Notes: generated from the letters alone by a model not told the origin. A stretch of 64,000 bases of DNA from Methylocystis sp. MJC1 (GCF_026427715.1 NZ_CP107558.1:3627001-3691000), one strand, 5' to 3'. Shown: positions 53,301-62,318, counted from the first letter of the stretch. Translations and numbers: made by a program.

Positions 53301-53516
53301 CGCGCGTTCGAGCGGCACGGTGATCTGCTGCTCGACCTCTTCGGCTGCGAGGCCTCTCGCCTGGGTGGTGACGATCACCGTCACGTCGCCGACGTCGGGA
53401 TAGGCTTCGAGCTTGAGTTGGGTCCAGGAATAGAGGCCGTAGAAGAAAATCAGGATCGTCGCCAGAATGACGATCAGCCGCTTCTGGAGGCAGAGTTCGA
53501 CGGCGCGTTCAATCAT
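50340..53516 (-). CDS. Heavy-metal efflux RND transporter, CzcA-like
   Basis: A 1,058-residue inner-membrane RND pump that uses proton influx to expel metal across the envelope. The TM4 motif DFGVIVDGAIVVTEA follows the divalent-cation (Czc/Ncc, HME1-type) pattern rather than the CusA pattern. VDGAIVVTEA differs in the last residues (VEN is TEA here). Typical ends PVFYFVIETFV and two large periplasmic domains are present. ATG 53516 gives the normal family start (MIERAVELCLQKRL) and overlaps the adaptor gene by 8 bp. No outer-membrane channel gene accompanies it. Confidence 0.93.
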   Translation of the reverse strand: MIERAVELCLQKRLIVILATILIFFYGLYSWTQLKLEAYPDVGDVTVIVTTQARGLAAEEVEQQITVPLERALASTPGLVTIRSSSTFALSLITMVFKDGVEDYWARQRVLERVSQVSLPSNIQPTLGPLTGPAGEILRYSLESDEKNLAELSEIQRWVVLPALNQVPGVASVANFGGLTRQFQLEIDPLSLQRYGLGLSDVSTAISSNSASSGGSRITRGEQSYVIRSIGLVRNLEDLGNIVVTQSKGTPILTRDLGTPQMSSQEREGVLGKDHNSDAIQGTIQMLKGENAGQVLKAVHERLEQLQAELAPQGVRIVPYLDRNDLVEATVSKVGHTVGEGVALVFIVLILFLGSPRSAIVVAVTIPIALSVTFILMNLTKLPANLLSLGSIDFGVIVDGAIVVTEAILRVREHNPTRPLETDTVQFIVRQVVNPIFFATIIIITAYLPLLGLERVEAKLFSPVAYTISYALFGALLCSLLLVPGLAYIAFHKPSEIFHNVPLEWLQDKYGELLAICVDRPRIIYGAAAAAFLGVVVTGATIGREFLPNLDEGSLWLQVQLPSGISIGKAEEMARDLRNAVMEFPEASFVVSQIGRNDDRTDPWTLSHIEAPVGLRPYDEWPAGETKADLVRRLAERLKQLPGVEVGISQPIIDNVNDLVAGAHSALVVKVFGQDLKESRRIASEIVATLKDTPGTSQTSIVQEPPIPQIAFHIDRSLAARYGINVADVATLIQTGVGGSPIGQIYVNERSYDVTLRFPPEARNSPEALGNLLVNTSAGAQIALSQISKISLQNGESAISHDKTKRSLTVRVDYENRDLSSYLEDAQERIAKNVKYDQSLYKVVWGGKFENQQRAQKRLTTIVGAVLVLMLLFLFIGFGKFRHALLILGVVPLATLGGLVSLHIRSDSLNVATGVGFLALFGVAVQNGIIMVANLNRTSAVRIAAARARWVATEVEPQAMRRDFIAAIRTGVLEGAGERFRPVLMTSTVATVGMLPAAMATGIGSDVQRSLATVIVGGLIVATLLTLFILPVFYFVIETFVRLRSEASVPGREGLTAP

Positions 53517-54690
53517 TGAGCAGAACTCCGCCGCGCACGACGATCCGCTCGCCGGGCTCCAGCCCGCGCACGATGGTCGCCCCCTCGTAATCGGAGTCGA
53601 TGACGACCGTTCTTCTTCGGAAGGTCCAGGGCGCCGTTTCGACGAAGACGCTGGTCGTGTCATTCACGATGAACAGCGCCGAGGAAGGGACAAGAATGCT
53701 TTGCGTCGCGGGCGCGAAGAAGCGAACCGTCGCGAACATGTTCAGCTTGAAGATGCCATAAGGGTTATCGAAGGAGATGCGCACCTTGTTGCGGCGCGTA
53801 TCCGCCTCGAGCAATTGGCTGATCACCTGGACGCGGCCCGAGAAGACTTCTCCGGGATAGGCGAGAAGAGAAACCTCCACCCGCTCGTCCTTTTGGACGA
53901 AGGAAAGATCCTTCTCCTGTACGCTGGCCGTCACCCAGATCTTTTCGAGATTGGAGATGGTCATCATCGAGTCGGTGGCGCTGTCGATGAAATCGCCCGG
54001 CGCAGTGTCGAGCGAGGTGATTGTGCCGTCGATGGGCGTCGTGAGCACAATCTGCCGCTGGCCCGAGACCTTTCCGCTGTCCCCGATGACGTCGAGGCGC
54101 GCCTCGGCGCGCTTGAGCTCGGAGATCGCCTGCCCATAATCGTTTTGCGCCTGCTCCAGCTCCTTGAGCGCGAGGCCGCCGGCCTTATTGAGGCTCACGG
54201 ATCTTTCCATCGCGCTCTTGGTGAGTTTCACCGTCGCGCGCGCTTTCTCGGCGTCGGCCACCGCCTGCGCGAGATCGCCAGAGTCGATCGTCGCGAGGCG
54301 TTGCCCTTTCTTGACGGCGTCGCCCAGCGAGATGTTGAGCTCGCCGACGCGGCCCGACACCGGCGCTAGAATTTTGACCGTACGCGTCGGGTCGGCCTCG
54401 ACGGTTCCGGTCACCAATTTGCTGCGGCTGATGCTTTTCTGCTGAACCGGCGCGACCGCAATGCGTGTGCGATAAGGCGAGCCTTCCGGCACGAAGATCG
54501 TTCCCTGGCGCCTGATGAGCTGCGCGGCGTCGCCGCCGCCAATGGCGCCGGTCTCATGACGCTCGTCTTTCCCCGCGCCATGCCCCGACGTGACCGACCA
54601 TATGACGCTGGCCATGATCACTGCGGCCGCGGCCGCGATCGTCAATCTGGCCCGCGCGGGTAGCTCTTTGAACTTCAGGAGGACGTTCAT
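53509..54690 (-). CDS. RND efflux periplasmic adaptor (CzcB/CusB-like)
   Basis: A 393-residue membrane-fusion protein: N-terminal anchor (ARLTIAAAAAVIMASVIWSV), lipoyl/barrel-sandwich (ILAPVSGRVGELNISLGDAV), an alpha-hairpin (LEQAQNDYGQAISELKRA) and a beta-barrel/proximal domain. It links the RND pump to an outer-membrane channel. It is co-transcribed with the pump. The metal-binding N-terminal methionines of CusB are not evident. Confidence 0.92.
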   Translation of the reverse strand: MNVLLKFKELPARARLTIAAAAAVIMASVIWSVTSGHGAGKDERHETGAIGGGDAAQLIRRQGTIFVPEGSPYRTRIAVAPVQQKSISRSKLVTGTVEADPTRTVKILAPVSGRVGELNISLGDAVKKGQRLATIDSGDLAQAVADAEKARATVKLTKSAMERSVSLNKAGGLALKELEQAQNDYGQAISELKRAEARLDVIGDSGKVSGQRQIVLTTPIDGTITSLDTAPGDFIDSATDSMMTISNLEKIWVTASVQEKDLSFVQKDERVEVSLLAYPGEVFSGRVQVISQLLEADTRRNKVRISFDNPYGIFKLNMFATVRFFAPATQSILVPSSALFIVNDTTSVFVETAPWTFRRRTVVIDSDYEGATIVRGLEPGERIVVRGGVLLND

Positions 54691-55118
54691 TTAGGCGTGT
54701 TTTCCTGCGGACGGTCTTGCGCGAAGAGAATATGGCGGCTGCCGGCGTTACCTGAGCGGTCTGCAATCAATGCGGAATGCGCGACTTAATTGTGACAGCG
54801 GCGGCTCTGTTGTCCGCCCTGTTGCGACACAGGCTCCGCCCTGTCAATCTCGGCGCTTCAATATGATGTATTTAAAGATTTGCTGATCGAAATTCGGCGG
54901 GAGCCCGCCTCTGTGCGGGGCAACGGGGCTTGCGCATCGCCCTGCCCGGATCAGCGAGGCGTTCCCGTTCGCGAAATACGAAGTCCAATTAAACGCCCGC
55001 AAAAGTGCGATCGGGCGTCCAGAGCAAAACCAGCGCTCTTGTGGTTCGGATTCCGGGTCGGGCATTCAACCCGCCCGGAATGACACGCCCCATGCAAGCT
55101 ATTGCTTGCCGATCCTGC
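54691..55118. other. Intergenic gap with a hairpin (55051-55080)
   Basis: No gene. TTCCGGG-T-CGGG and CCCG-CCCGGAA form a stem with a single bulge over a CATTCAA loop 38 bp after the stop of the hydrogenase-like operon, with no strong T-run; it may be its terminator or a REP-type repeat. An AT-rich run near 54855-54885 may include the promoter of the efflux operon. Confidence 0.45.
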
Positions 55119-55634
55119 TCAGCCGGCCTTATCGACCAAGGCGATCAAGCCTTTGAGCAGCGCCACGGGATCCGGCGGACAGCCGCGGATGTGGAGATCG
55201 ACCGGAATGACCTGCGAGACCGCGCCCACGCAGGCGTAGCTGCCGGCAAAGACGCCGCCGTCGAAAGCGCAATCGCCCACCGCCACGACCCATTTCGGAT
55301 CGGGCGTCGCGTTGTAGGTGCGCTCCAGCGCCTCTTTCATATTCTTGGTCACAGGGCCCGTGACGAGGAGCACGTCGGCGTGCCGAGGCGAGGCTACGAA
55401 TCGCAGACCAAAGCGCTCGAGATCATAGAAGGCGTTGCTCAGCGCGTGAATCTCGAGCTCGCAGCCGTTGCAGGAACCCGCGTCGACCTCACGGATTGAG
55501 AGACTGCGACCGAGCTTCTCGCGGGCGGTCTTTTCCAGCGCCTGTCCGAGTTCTGCGAGCGCCGCGTCTTCGGGCGGCGGCGGCGGCTCGGTCAGCGCGC
55601 CGCGCAAGAGCCCTTGAAAGAGAAATTTCTGCAT
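55119..55634 (-). CDS. Ehr/hydrogenase-4-type small subunit (NuoB/HyfI-like)
   Basis: A 171-residue [4Fe-4S] subunit homologous to NuoB and HyfI. The cluster ligands Cys55, Cys58 (SCNGCELEI), Cys122 (GDCAFDGGVF) and Cys152 (RGCPPDP) are all present, so electron transfer at this site is likely kept. It is the last gene of the operon, 13 bp after the large-subunit gene. Confidence 0.9.
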   Translation of the reverse strand: MQKFLFQGLLRGALTEPPPPPEDAALAELGQALEKTAREKLGRSLSIREVDAGSCNGCELEIHALSNAFYDLERFGLRFVASPRHADVLLVTGPVTKNMKEALERTYNATPDPKWVVAVGDCAFDGGVFAGSYACVGAVSQVIPVDLHIRGCPPDPVALLKGLIALVDKAG

Positions 55635-55647
55635 GATTCCCAGCCGC

Positions 55648-57174
55648 TTAGAGGTCGTGCCCCGAATAGGAGCAGTTGAAGGATTTGTTGCAGAGCGGGA
55701 AATCCGCGACGATGTTCCCCTTGATTGCGGCTTCGAGCAGCGGCCATTGGAACCAGGACGGGTCGCGCAGATGCGCCCGTTCGATCCGGCCGTCGGCCGA
55801 AAGGCGCAGCCAAATGAAAATATCGCCGCGGAACCCTTCCACGAGCGCAGCGCCCTCGGTCGCGCCCGGCGCCGCGCCGAGATCGGCGTGGATCGGGCCA
55901 TGAGGAAGGCGATCCAAAATCTGCTCGATGATCTCGATCGACGCTCTCACCTCGTCGAACCGCACCCAGACGCGCGCATCGACGTCGCCGCCGGTCGATT
56001 GGCCGAGCTCGAATGAGAGCGCGTCATAGGGCGCGTAGCCGATGGTCGCGCGGGCGTCGAAGCGACGGCCCGAGGCGCGGCCGATAAAACCCCCGCAGGC
56101 ATATTGGCTAGCGAGCCCGGCGCTCAGCACGCCGGTCGCAACGGTGCGGTCCTGCAGCGAGGTCGTGTCGCCATAGAGCGCCACGAGACGCGGCACCATG
56201 ACGGCGATCCAGTCCAGCAGGGAGCGCAACGTCTTTTCACCCTCCTCCGAAAGGTCCGCGGCGACGCCGCCGGGCGTGATGCGGTCCATCATCAGCCGAT
56301 GGCCGAAACAGGCAGAGGCCGCGCGGAGCAGCCTTTCGCGAACGAGACCGCATTGGGCGAGCATCAGCGCAAAGGCGGCGTCGTTGCAGATGGCGCCGAT
56401 GTCGCCGAAGTGATTGGCGAGGCGCTCGATTTCCGCCATCAAAGCGCGTAGCCACACAGCCCGCGCAGGCGGCTCGACGCCGTAAGCCGCCTCGACGGCG
56501 CGCGCGAAGGCGAAGCTGTAAGCCACGGTGCTGTCGCCGGAGACGCGCGCGGCGAGCTTCGCCGCCTTGTCGAGCGGCGCGCCCGCCATGAGGCTGTCGA
56601 CGCCCTTGTGCACGAAACCGAGCCGCTCCTCGAGCCGCACGACCACCTCGCCATTGCAGGAGAAGCGGAAATGGCCGGGCTCGATGATGCCCGCATGCAC
56701 CGGCCCGACGGGAATCTGGTGAAGCGGCGCGCCTTCGGCCGGGCAGAATTCATAACGGTCGCTCGCCGTTTCGATCGGCGCCGCCGCCCCGTCGGGATGA
56801 CGAAGCCCCCAGCGGCCGTGATCCAGCCAGTGACGCGTATCGGGCGATCCCTCGGGCGTGAGTCCGTAAAGGTCGGCGATGGTGCGTTCCTGCCTCAGCG
56901 CCGGCGGATGCCGCACGCCGACCGAGGGAAAGCGGCCCTGCGGGCAGTCGAGCGAGACGAGCCGAACCTTTGGCGTCGCCCGGTTGACGACGGCCATGAA
57001 CACATGGGCGCCGTCGCTCCAGAGGCTGAGAAGATCGGCCTTGCGGCCGGCGATCTCTTCGATCACCGCGCGCCAGCCCGCGTCATCGACCGTCTCGCGC
57101 GCCCAGGGGCGGCAGGATGCGGCCGGCGCAGGAGCCGTGCTGTTCGGGTCCTTTGGGGTGAAGAGCATTTGCAT
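55648..57174 (-). CDS. Ehr-type large subunit (HyfG/NuoCD-like) lacking nickel ligands
   Basis: A 508-residue protein with a NuoC-like N-terminal part and a NuoD/hydrogenase-large-subunit domain from about residue 155 (IPVGPVHAGIIEPGHFRFS). The N-terminal Ni ligand motif (RxCGxC in NiFe hydrogenases) reads ARVSGDSTVAYSFAFARAVE and has no cysteine. The C-terminal CxxC is not present; instead the tail has a CX5C in PLCNKSFNCSYSGHDL. It therefore cannot hold a normal NiFe site. This is the definition of energy-converting hydrogenase-related (Ehr) complexes. Its reaction is unknown. Confidence 0.85.
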   Translation of the reverse strand: MQMLFTPKDPNSTAPAPAASCRPWARETVDDAGWRAVIEEIAGRKADLLSLWSDGAHVFMAVVNRATPKVRLVSLDCPQGRFPSVGVRHPPALRQERTIADLYGLTPEGSPDTRHWLDHGRWGLRHPDGAAAPIETASDRYEFCPAEGAPLHQIPVGPVHAGIIEPGHFRFSCNGEVVVRLEERLGFVHKGVDSLMAGAPLDKAAKLAARVSGDSTVAYSFAFARAVEAAYGVEPPARAVWLRALMAEIERLANHFGDIGAICNDAAFALMLAQCGLVRERLLRAASACFGHRLMMDRITPGGVAADLSEEGEKTLRSLLDWIAVMVPRLVALYGDTTSLQDRTVATGVLSAGLASQYACGGFIGRASGRRFDARATIGYAPYDALSFELGQSTGGDVDARVWVRFDEVRASIEIIEQILDRLPHGPIHADLGAAPGATEGAALVEGFRGDIFIWLRLSADGRIERAHLRDPSWFQWPLLEAAIKGNIVADFPLCNKSFNCSYSGHDL

Positions 57175-57186
57175 ATCCCTTTGCGC

Positions 57187-58635
57187 TTATCCCAGCAGCC
57201 GCGCCACGTTCTGGAACCAGGTGACGAGATAAGACGGCAGGTAAAGGCCCGCGAGGAGCACGAGCGAAAGATGCGCGATCAGCGGTATGGGAGAGGCCGG
57301 CGCCTCTCCGGCGCTCTGCGACGGTTCGCCGAAAGCCATGCCGATGAGGCGCATCAACAGGGCGCCGAAGGCGACGAGAAGGCCCAGGACCAGCGGAACG
57401 GCCAGCCATGGCTGGCGCGCGAAGGCCGAGCTCACGACCAGAAACTCGCTCATGAAGACGCCGAGCGGCGGCATGCCGCAGATCGCCATCACGCCCACGA
57501 CCAAGCTCCAGCCCAGGACGGGATGGCTCTGGGTCAGGCCCCTGATTTCGGCAATCTTCTGCGTGCCCTTGGCCTGAGCGATGTGGCCGACAGAAAAGAA
57601 GATCGCGGATTTGGTGAGGCTGTGCATCGCCATATGCAGCAGCCCGGCGAAATTGGCTACTGGGCCGCCGATTCCGAAAGCGAAGGCGATGATGCCCATG
57701 TGCTCGATCGACGAATAGGCGAAGAGCCGTTTGATGTCGTCGCGCCGGTAGAGCATGAAGGCCGCGAAGAGCACGGAAGCCAGGCCCAGCGCGATGAGCA
57801 GCGGCCCGGGCGTGATGGCGGCGGCGTTGGCCGTGAGCAGCATTTTGAAGCGCAGCACGGCATAGAGCGCAACATTCAGCAGCAGACCGGAAAGCACCGC
57901 CGATATGGGCGTCGGACCTTCGGCATGCGCGTCGGGAAGCCAGGCGTGCATGGGCGCGAGGCCGACTTTCGTCCCATAGCCGAGCATCAGGAAGACGAAG
58001 GCCACATTGAGCAGACGCGGGCTGAGATGAGTGGCGTGCTGCATGAGCGTGGACCAGAGCATGGCGTCATAGCCCTCGCCCAGGAACGGCTCCGCCGACA
58101 TATAGACGAGGATCGTGCCAAAGAGCGCGAGCGCAATGCCGACGCTGCCGAGGATGAAATATTTCCAGGCGGCTTCGAGAGAGTCGCGCGTGCGATAAAG
58201 GCCGACCATGAGAACGGTGGTGAGCGTCGCGACTTCGACCGAGACCCACATGAGGCCGATGTTGCTGGCGAGAAGCGCCAGATTCATCGCGCACATGAGC
58301 GCCTGATACATCGCGTGGTAAAAGCGCAGATTGCCCGGCGTCAGCTTCCCCATCGCCATTTCATGCTCGATATAGCTCGCGCTGAAACCCGCCGTGGTGA
58401 AGCCGATCAGCGTCGACAGCACGACGAAGACGACGTTGAGATCGTCGACGGAGAGGAAGCTGCCGGCCTCGTGCCCCTTGGCGAGGAGCAAAAGCGCGAA
58501 AACGAAGGTTGCGCCTGACGCGGCCACATTGAGCTGGGCCGCTTTCTTGTATTCGGTCTGAAAGGCCAGGACGCCCGCCGCAACCGCCGGAATGGCGACG
58601 AGCGCGTTCGACACCATGAAAAATTCGGAAATCAT
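57187..58635 (-). CDS. Proton-pumping antiporter-like subunit (HyfF/NuoN-like)
   Basis: A 482-residue membrane protein of the Mrp/NuoLMN family with about 14 helices. The ion-translocation signature with TM Glu (MWVSVEVATLTTVLMVGLYR) and the conserved Lys/His region LGYGTKVGLAPMHAWLPDAH are present. It overlaps the HyfE-like gene by 4 bp and is 12 bp before the large subunit. Confidence 0.92.
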   Translation of the reverse strand: MISEFFMVSNALVAIPAVAAGVLAFQTEYKKAAQLNVAASGATFVFALLLLAKGHEAGSFLSVDDLNVVFVVLSTLIGFTTAGFSASYIEHEMAMGKLTPGNLRFYHAMYQALMCAMNLALLASNIGLMWVSVEVATLTTVLMVGLYRTRDSLEAAWKYFILGSVGIALALFGTILVYMSAEPFLGEGYDAMLWSTLMQHATHLSPRLLNVAFVFLMLGYGTKVGLAPMHAWLPDAHAEGPTPISAVLSGLLLNVALYAVLRFKMLLTANAAAITPGPLLIALGLASVLFAAFMLYRRDDIKRLFAYSSIEHMGIIAFAFGIGGPVANFAGLLHMAMHSLTKSAIFFSVGHIAQAKGTQKIAEIRGLTQSHPVLGWSLVVGVMAICGMPPLGVFMSEFLVVSSAFARQPWLAVPLVLGLLVAFGALLMRLIGMAFGEPSQSAGEAPASPIPLIAHLSLVLLAGLYLPSYLVTWFQNVARLLG

Positions 58636-59297
58636 CGGCGTTCTCCGCGCACGCGATCGAGTTCGTATAGATCCACCGTGTCGAAGCGTTCCCGGATGCG
58701 GAACAGGAAGATGCCGATCACGATAAAGGCGATGAGGATCGAGAAGGCGACGCTGATCTCGACGACGAGCGGCATGCCATTGGCGCCCGCGGCCGCCAGA
58801 ACGAGCCCGTTCTCCAGCGACATGAAGCCGATGATCTGACTGACGGCGTTGCGCCGCGTGACCATCATCAACATGCCCAGAAGGACGATCGTCAGCGCGA
58901 AAGCCAGGTCCTCACGCGCGAAGGGGTCGGCGGTCGTGGTTGCGGGGAGCATGACGACGAGCGAAAGCCCCATCAGGAACATCCCGACGAGCATGGTCGC
59001 GCCGATGCCGCCGACGACTTCCACAGTGCGGTGGACGCGTAGGGCCTTGACGATTTTGTGCAGGCTGAAAGGAATGATGATCGCCTTGAAGACCAGGGCG
59101 ATCGCCGCCGTCACAAAGAGATGCGGCGCCTCCTGCACATGGGCCTGCCAAGCGACTGACAAAGTCAGCACAAGGGCGTGCAGCGCGAAGATGTTGATGA
59201 GCCCGGTGAGGCGATCCTGGTAGAGCAGCATGAAGCTGACAAGCACCAGTCCGCCCGCGAGAAGCTGCGCGATGTCGAGAGACAGATGCCCTTGCAT
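58632..59297 (-). CDS. Hydrogenase-4 HyfE-like membrane subunit
   Basis: A 221-residue protein with about 6-7 helices. The HyfE/NuoK-like segment (IGFMSLENGLVLAAAGANGM) has the conserved membrane Glu. It is a typical member of group 4 hydrogenase-like membrane arms. It overlaps HyfC-like gene by one base and HyfF-like gene by 4 bp. Confidence 0.9.
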   Translation of the reverse strand: MQGHLSLDIAQLLAGGLVLVSFMLLYQDRLTGLINIFALHALVLTLSVAWQAHVQEAPHLFVTAAIALVFKAIIIPFSLHKIVKALRVHRTVEVVGGIGATMLVGMFLMGLSLVVMLPATTTADPFAREDLAFALTIVLLGMLMMVTRRNAVSQIIGFMSLENGLVLAAAGANGMPLVVEISVAFSILIAFIVIGIFLFRIRERFDTVDLYELDRVRGERR

Positions 59298-60250
59298 TAC
59301 AGGCTCCGGGTGACAAAGACGAGGAGAGTGCCGAGAAGACCGAGCATCAGCGCCGCCCCAAGGAAGTCCGACACGCGGAAGACGCGCATCTTTGCGGTCG
59401 ACACTTCGAAGAGCGCCAGTAGAAAGCCCGCGACGAAGATCTTCAGGACGTAGAAGGCGACGCCGTAGCCCATATCGGCAAGACTGCCATCCGGGTGCGC
59501 GATGCCGAAGGGGAAGAAGATGCAGCTGATGAGCGATACGTAGAGGAGAAGCTTGAGCGCGGAGGCCATTTCGATGATGGCGAGATGGCGCCCCGAATAT
59601 TCGAGGATCATCGCCTCATGCACCATGGTGAGCTCGAGATGGGTGGCGGGATTATCGACTGGAATGCGCCCATTCTCCGCGATCGCGACGATGATGAGGC
59701 CGATCAGCGCGAAGAGCACGGAGACACGCAGCGCGAAATCCGACGCCATATAGGCGGCAACCTCGGAGAGCTGGGTCGAGCCGGCGATGAGCGAGACAAT
59801 GAAGGCGATCATGATCGTCGCCGGCTCGGCGAGCGAACCGAACATCGTTTCGCGGCTCGAGCCGATGCCCCCGAAGCTCGTCCCCACATCCATGCCGGCG
59901 AGTGCCAGGAAGAAGCGGGCGGCGCCGAGCAAGGCGGTGAGCGCGATGAGATCGGCGATCCAACTGAACATCAGCCCGGTCGCGAAAGTCGGAACGAGCG
60001 ACGCCGCCACCCATGTCGTCGCGAAGATGAGATAGGGGGCTGCGCGGTAGAGCCAGGAGGCGTCATGGGCGAGCACGACGTCCTTTCTCAGCAGGCGAAT
60101 GAGATCATACCAGGGCTGCAAAAGCGGTGGCCCGCGCCGCCGCAGCAGTCGGGCTTTCACCTTGCGCGTGAATCCGATCAACACCGGCGCGAGCGCCAGC
60201 ACCAGGGCCATTTGCGCCGCTTGCGAGAAGAGGTCGAAGAGAAAGGTCAT
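59297..60250 (-). CDS. NuoH/HyfC-like membrane subunit
   Basis: A 317-residue membrane protein linking the peripheral arm to the pump subunits. The sequence IAENGRIPVDNPATHLELTM followed by EAMILEYSGRHLAI is the NuoH/HyfC signature at the quinone-site/E-channel. ATG 60250 overlaps the upstream HyfB-like gene by 4 bp; an open extension to 61042 is spurious. Confidence 0.92.
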   Translation of the reverse strand: MTFLFDLFSQAAQMALVLALAPVLIGFTRKVKARLLRRRGPPLLQPWYDLIRLLRKDVVLAHDASWLYRAAPYLIFATTWVAASLVPTFATGLMFSWIADLIALTALLGAARFFLALAGMDVGTSFGGIGSSRETMFGSLAEPATIMIAFIVSLIAGSTQLSEVAAYMASDFALRVSVLFALIGLIIVAIAENGRIPVDNPATHLELTMVHEAMILEYSGRHLAIIEMASALKLLLYVSLISCIFFPFGIAHPDGSLADMGYGVAFYVLKIFVAGFLLALFEVSTAKMRVFRVSDFLGAALMLGLLGTLLVFVTRSL

Positions 60251-62244
60251 AGCGCCACGAGGATGAGGAGAAAGACGAGGGCGGCGAAGACGAGGGCGAC
60301 ATATTCCTGGATCGACAGGAAGTTCACCACATTGAGCCGCCCCGAGCAGAACAGCACGGCCTTCGTCAGCGGTTCGTAGATGTAGTCGATGAAGCGGTCG
60401 CCGATCTCCACGGAGAAATGCGCGGCGCGCGTCTCTCCCGGAAGCGGCATGTCGAGCTTCTCGCGCACCGAGAAGGCGACGACGCCGAGCGCGCGACGGA
60501 CGGGCTGGGCAAAGCTGCTCGCCGTATATTGGCTCGCGGGGGTCGGATCGACATAGCCGCAATCCCACGGCGGCGCCCGGCGCAACGGACGCGGCCAGAT
60601 GGTTTTGATCGTCTGCGCCATCGCAAAGGCCGATAGGCCGATGAAAGCGAAGACGATCAGGCCGTTGTAGGAGCTGCGGCTCTCGGCGATGGGCGCGATT
60701 GTGAACCAGCCGATCTGGCTCTGCGCCGGCATACGGCCGCCGACAAATTCGGCCGCCGCGGGCGAGATCGTGTCGATCATGAAGCTCGGCGTAATCCCCG
60801 CCAGAAGGCAGAGAGAGATCAGCGCAAACATGGCGCGCAGCGACCATTGATCGGTCTCCTGCGCCTGCTCCGCGGCCGGCGAACGCGGGCGGCCAAGGAA
60901 GACGACGCCAAAGGCCCGCACATAGGCGCCGGCGCCCAGCGCCGCGCTCAGCGCCAGCGTCACGCCGACGGCCGGCGTGATCAGCTTCAAGATCCACTGC
61001 GGCAGCGAGGGGCTCAGAAGGATGGCCTGGAACACCAGCCACTCGGAGACGAAGCCGTTGAGCGGCGGCAGCGCGGCGATCGCCATGCAGCCCCCGAGAA
61101 AGACGAAGGCGGTTTTGGGCATCGAGCGGATCAGGCCGCCGAGCTTTTCGATGTTCTTCTCGCCCGTCGCGCCGAGGACGGCGCCAGCGCCGAAGAAGAG
61201 CGTGCTCTTGAACAAAGCGTGGTTGAAGACATGGAACAGCGCCGCGGTGAAGGCCAGCGCCGCGGGCAGCGCCTGGCCGTTGGCCTTGAAAGCCAGCGCC
61301 AGTCCGAGCGCGACGAAGATGATGCCGATGTTTTCAATGGTGCTGTAGGCGAGAAGCTTCTTAAGATCGCTCTGAACCGTCGCGAACAGCACGCCGATCA
61401 GGGCGCTCGCCGCGCCGAACACCAGCGGGTGAATGCTCCACCAGAAAGCGGGCGGGCCCAGAAGATCGAAAGCCATACGAATGAAGCCGTAAATGGCCAC
61501 CTTCGTCATGACGCCGCTCATCAGCGCCGAGACATGGCTCGGCGCGGCGGGATGAGCGAGCGGCAGCCAGATATGCAGCGGAACGAGTCCCGCCTTGGAG
61601 CCGGCCCCGAGGATGACGAGGGCGAGGACGAGGCCGGATTTCCAGGCGTCCTTAGGAACGCCACGGATCGTGTCGAAGTCATAGGCGCCGGTCGCGCCGC
61701 CAAGAACGCCGAAGGCCATGAGCAGGCACAGCGTGCCGAAGCTCGCCATGAGCAGATAAATGTAGGCGGCGGCGCGGTTTTCGGCGTGATCGTGGTGGGA
61801 AATGACCAGCGCCCAGGACGAGAGCGACATGAACTCCCAGGCGACGAGGAAGGTGAAGGCGTCGTCGGCCATCACAACGCCGTTCATGCCGGCGATAAAG
61901 GCCGGGAAGAACGGCAGCACGCGCATCGGGCTCTTCTCATGCGCCCCATAACCGATCGCATAGGCGCTCGCCGCCGCGCCGCCGAGATTGACGACCGCAA
62001 GGAAGAACGCGCTCAGCGCATCTATGCGAAAGCGCATGCCGATCCAGGGCAAGCCCAGGGGCAGCGTCGTCTGCAAGGCATGCGCGCCCCTCGGGACGAT
62101 GACCGCGAGAAAAATCACCGCGCATAATCCGCCTGTGAGCCCGTAAACGAGCCGCGTCACGTCCGCGCGGTCCTTGAAGCGGATCGAGGCCACGCCGACG
62201 CCGACCAAGGCGCCCACGCAGAGAAGGGCAAGATAAAGCGGCAT
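60247..62244 (-). CDS. Antiporter-like subunit (HyfB/NuoL-like)
   Basis: A 665-residue first subunit of the operon with about 16 helices. The region MSLSSWALVISHHDHAENRA and the Lys/His segment LGAGSKAGLVPLHIWLPLAH are typical of HyfB/NuoL. With the HyfF-like subunit it gives two pump modules. No ferredoxin-like HyfH/NuoI subunit or maturation factors (Hyp) are within the window. Confidence 0.92.
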   Translation of the reverse strand: MPLYLALLCVGALVGVGVASIRFKDRADVTRLVYGLTGGLCAVIFLAVIVPRGAHALQTTLPLGLPWIGMRFRIDALSAFFLAVVNLGGAAASAYAIGYGAHEKSPMRVLPFFPAFIAGMNGVVMADDAFTFLVAWEFMSLSSWALVISHHDHAENRAAAYIYLLMASFGTLCLLMAFGVLGGATGAYDFDTIRGVPKDAWKSGLVLALVILGAGSKAGLVPLHIWLPLAHPAAPSHVSALMSGVMTKVAIYGFIRMAFDLLGPPAFWWSIHPLVFGAASALIGVLFATVQSDLKKLLAYSTIENIGIIFVALGLALAFKANGQALPAALAFTAALFHVFNHALFKSTLFFGAGAVLGATGEKNIEKLGGLIRSMPKTAFVFLGGCMAIAALPPLNGFVSEWLVFQAILLSPSLPQWILKLITPAVGVTLALSAALGAGAYVRAFGVVFLGRPRSPAAEQAQETDQWSLRAMFALISLCLLAGITPSFMIDTISPAAAEFVGGRMPAQSQIGWFTIAPIAESRSSYNGLIVFAFIGLSAFAMAQTIKTIWPRPLRRAPPWDCGYVDPTPASQYTASSFAQPVRRALGVVAFSVREKLDMPLPGETRAAHFSVEIGDRFIDYIYEPLTKAVLFCSGRLNVVNFLSIQEYVALVFAALVFLLILVAL

Positions 62245-62277
62245 TTATGTTCCTTGAATGATTCGGCCGGGAGCCTT

Positions 62278-62318
62278 CCCTGAATAGACGGCCGCGGGCG
62301 GCGGCTGTCTATCCAGGG
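62278..62318 (-). promoter_or_regulatory. Hairpin upstream of the Ehr-like operon
   Basis: CCCTGAATAGAC (62278-62289) and GTCTATCCAGGG (62307-62318) pair at 11 of 12 positions around a GC-rich 17-base loop. It is between the SulP stop (minus strand, 62374) and the first subunit. It may be the terminator of the SulP gene or a leader structure of the operon. Confidence 0.5.

Noticed and set aside
55648..57174. Functional NiFe hydrogenase
   Set aside because: The large subunit lacks the N-terminal CxxC, has no DPCxxC, and no maturation genes are nearby.
56608..58518. Long plus-strand frame (636 codons) opposite the hydrogenase-like genes
   Set aside because: It spans two real genes on the other strand and has the charged, low-hydrophobicity composition of a GC-rich antisense frame.
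60251..61042. Upstream extension of the HyfC-like frame
   Set aside because: The extension lies wholly inside the HyfB-like gene in another frame; ATG 60250 gives the normal family start and a 4-bp overlap.
60847..62127. Long plus-strand frame opposite the HyfB-like gene
   Set aside because: Same antisense shadow pattern; no motif or ribosome-binding site.
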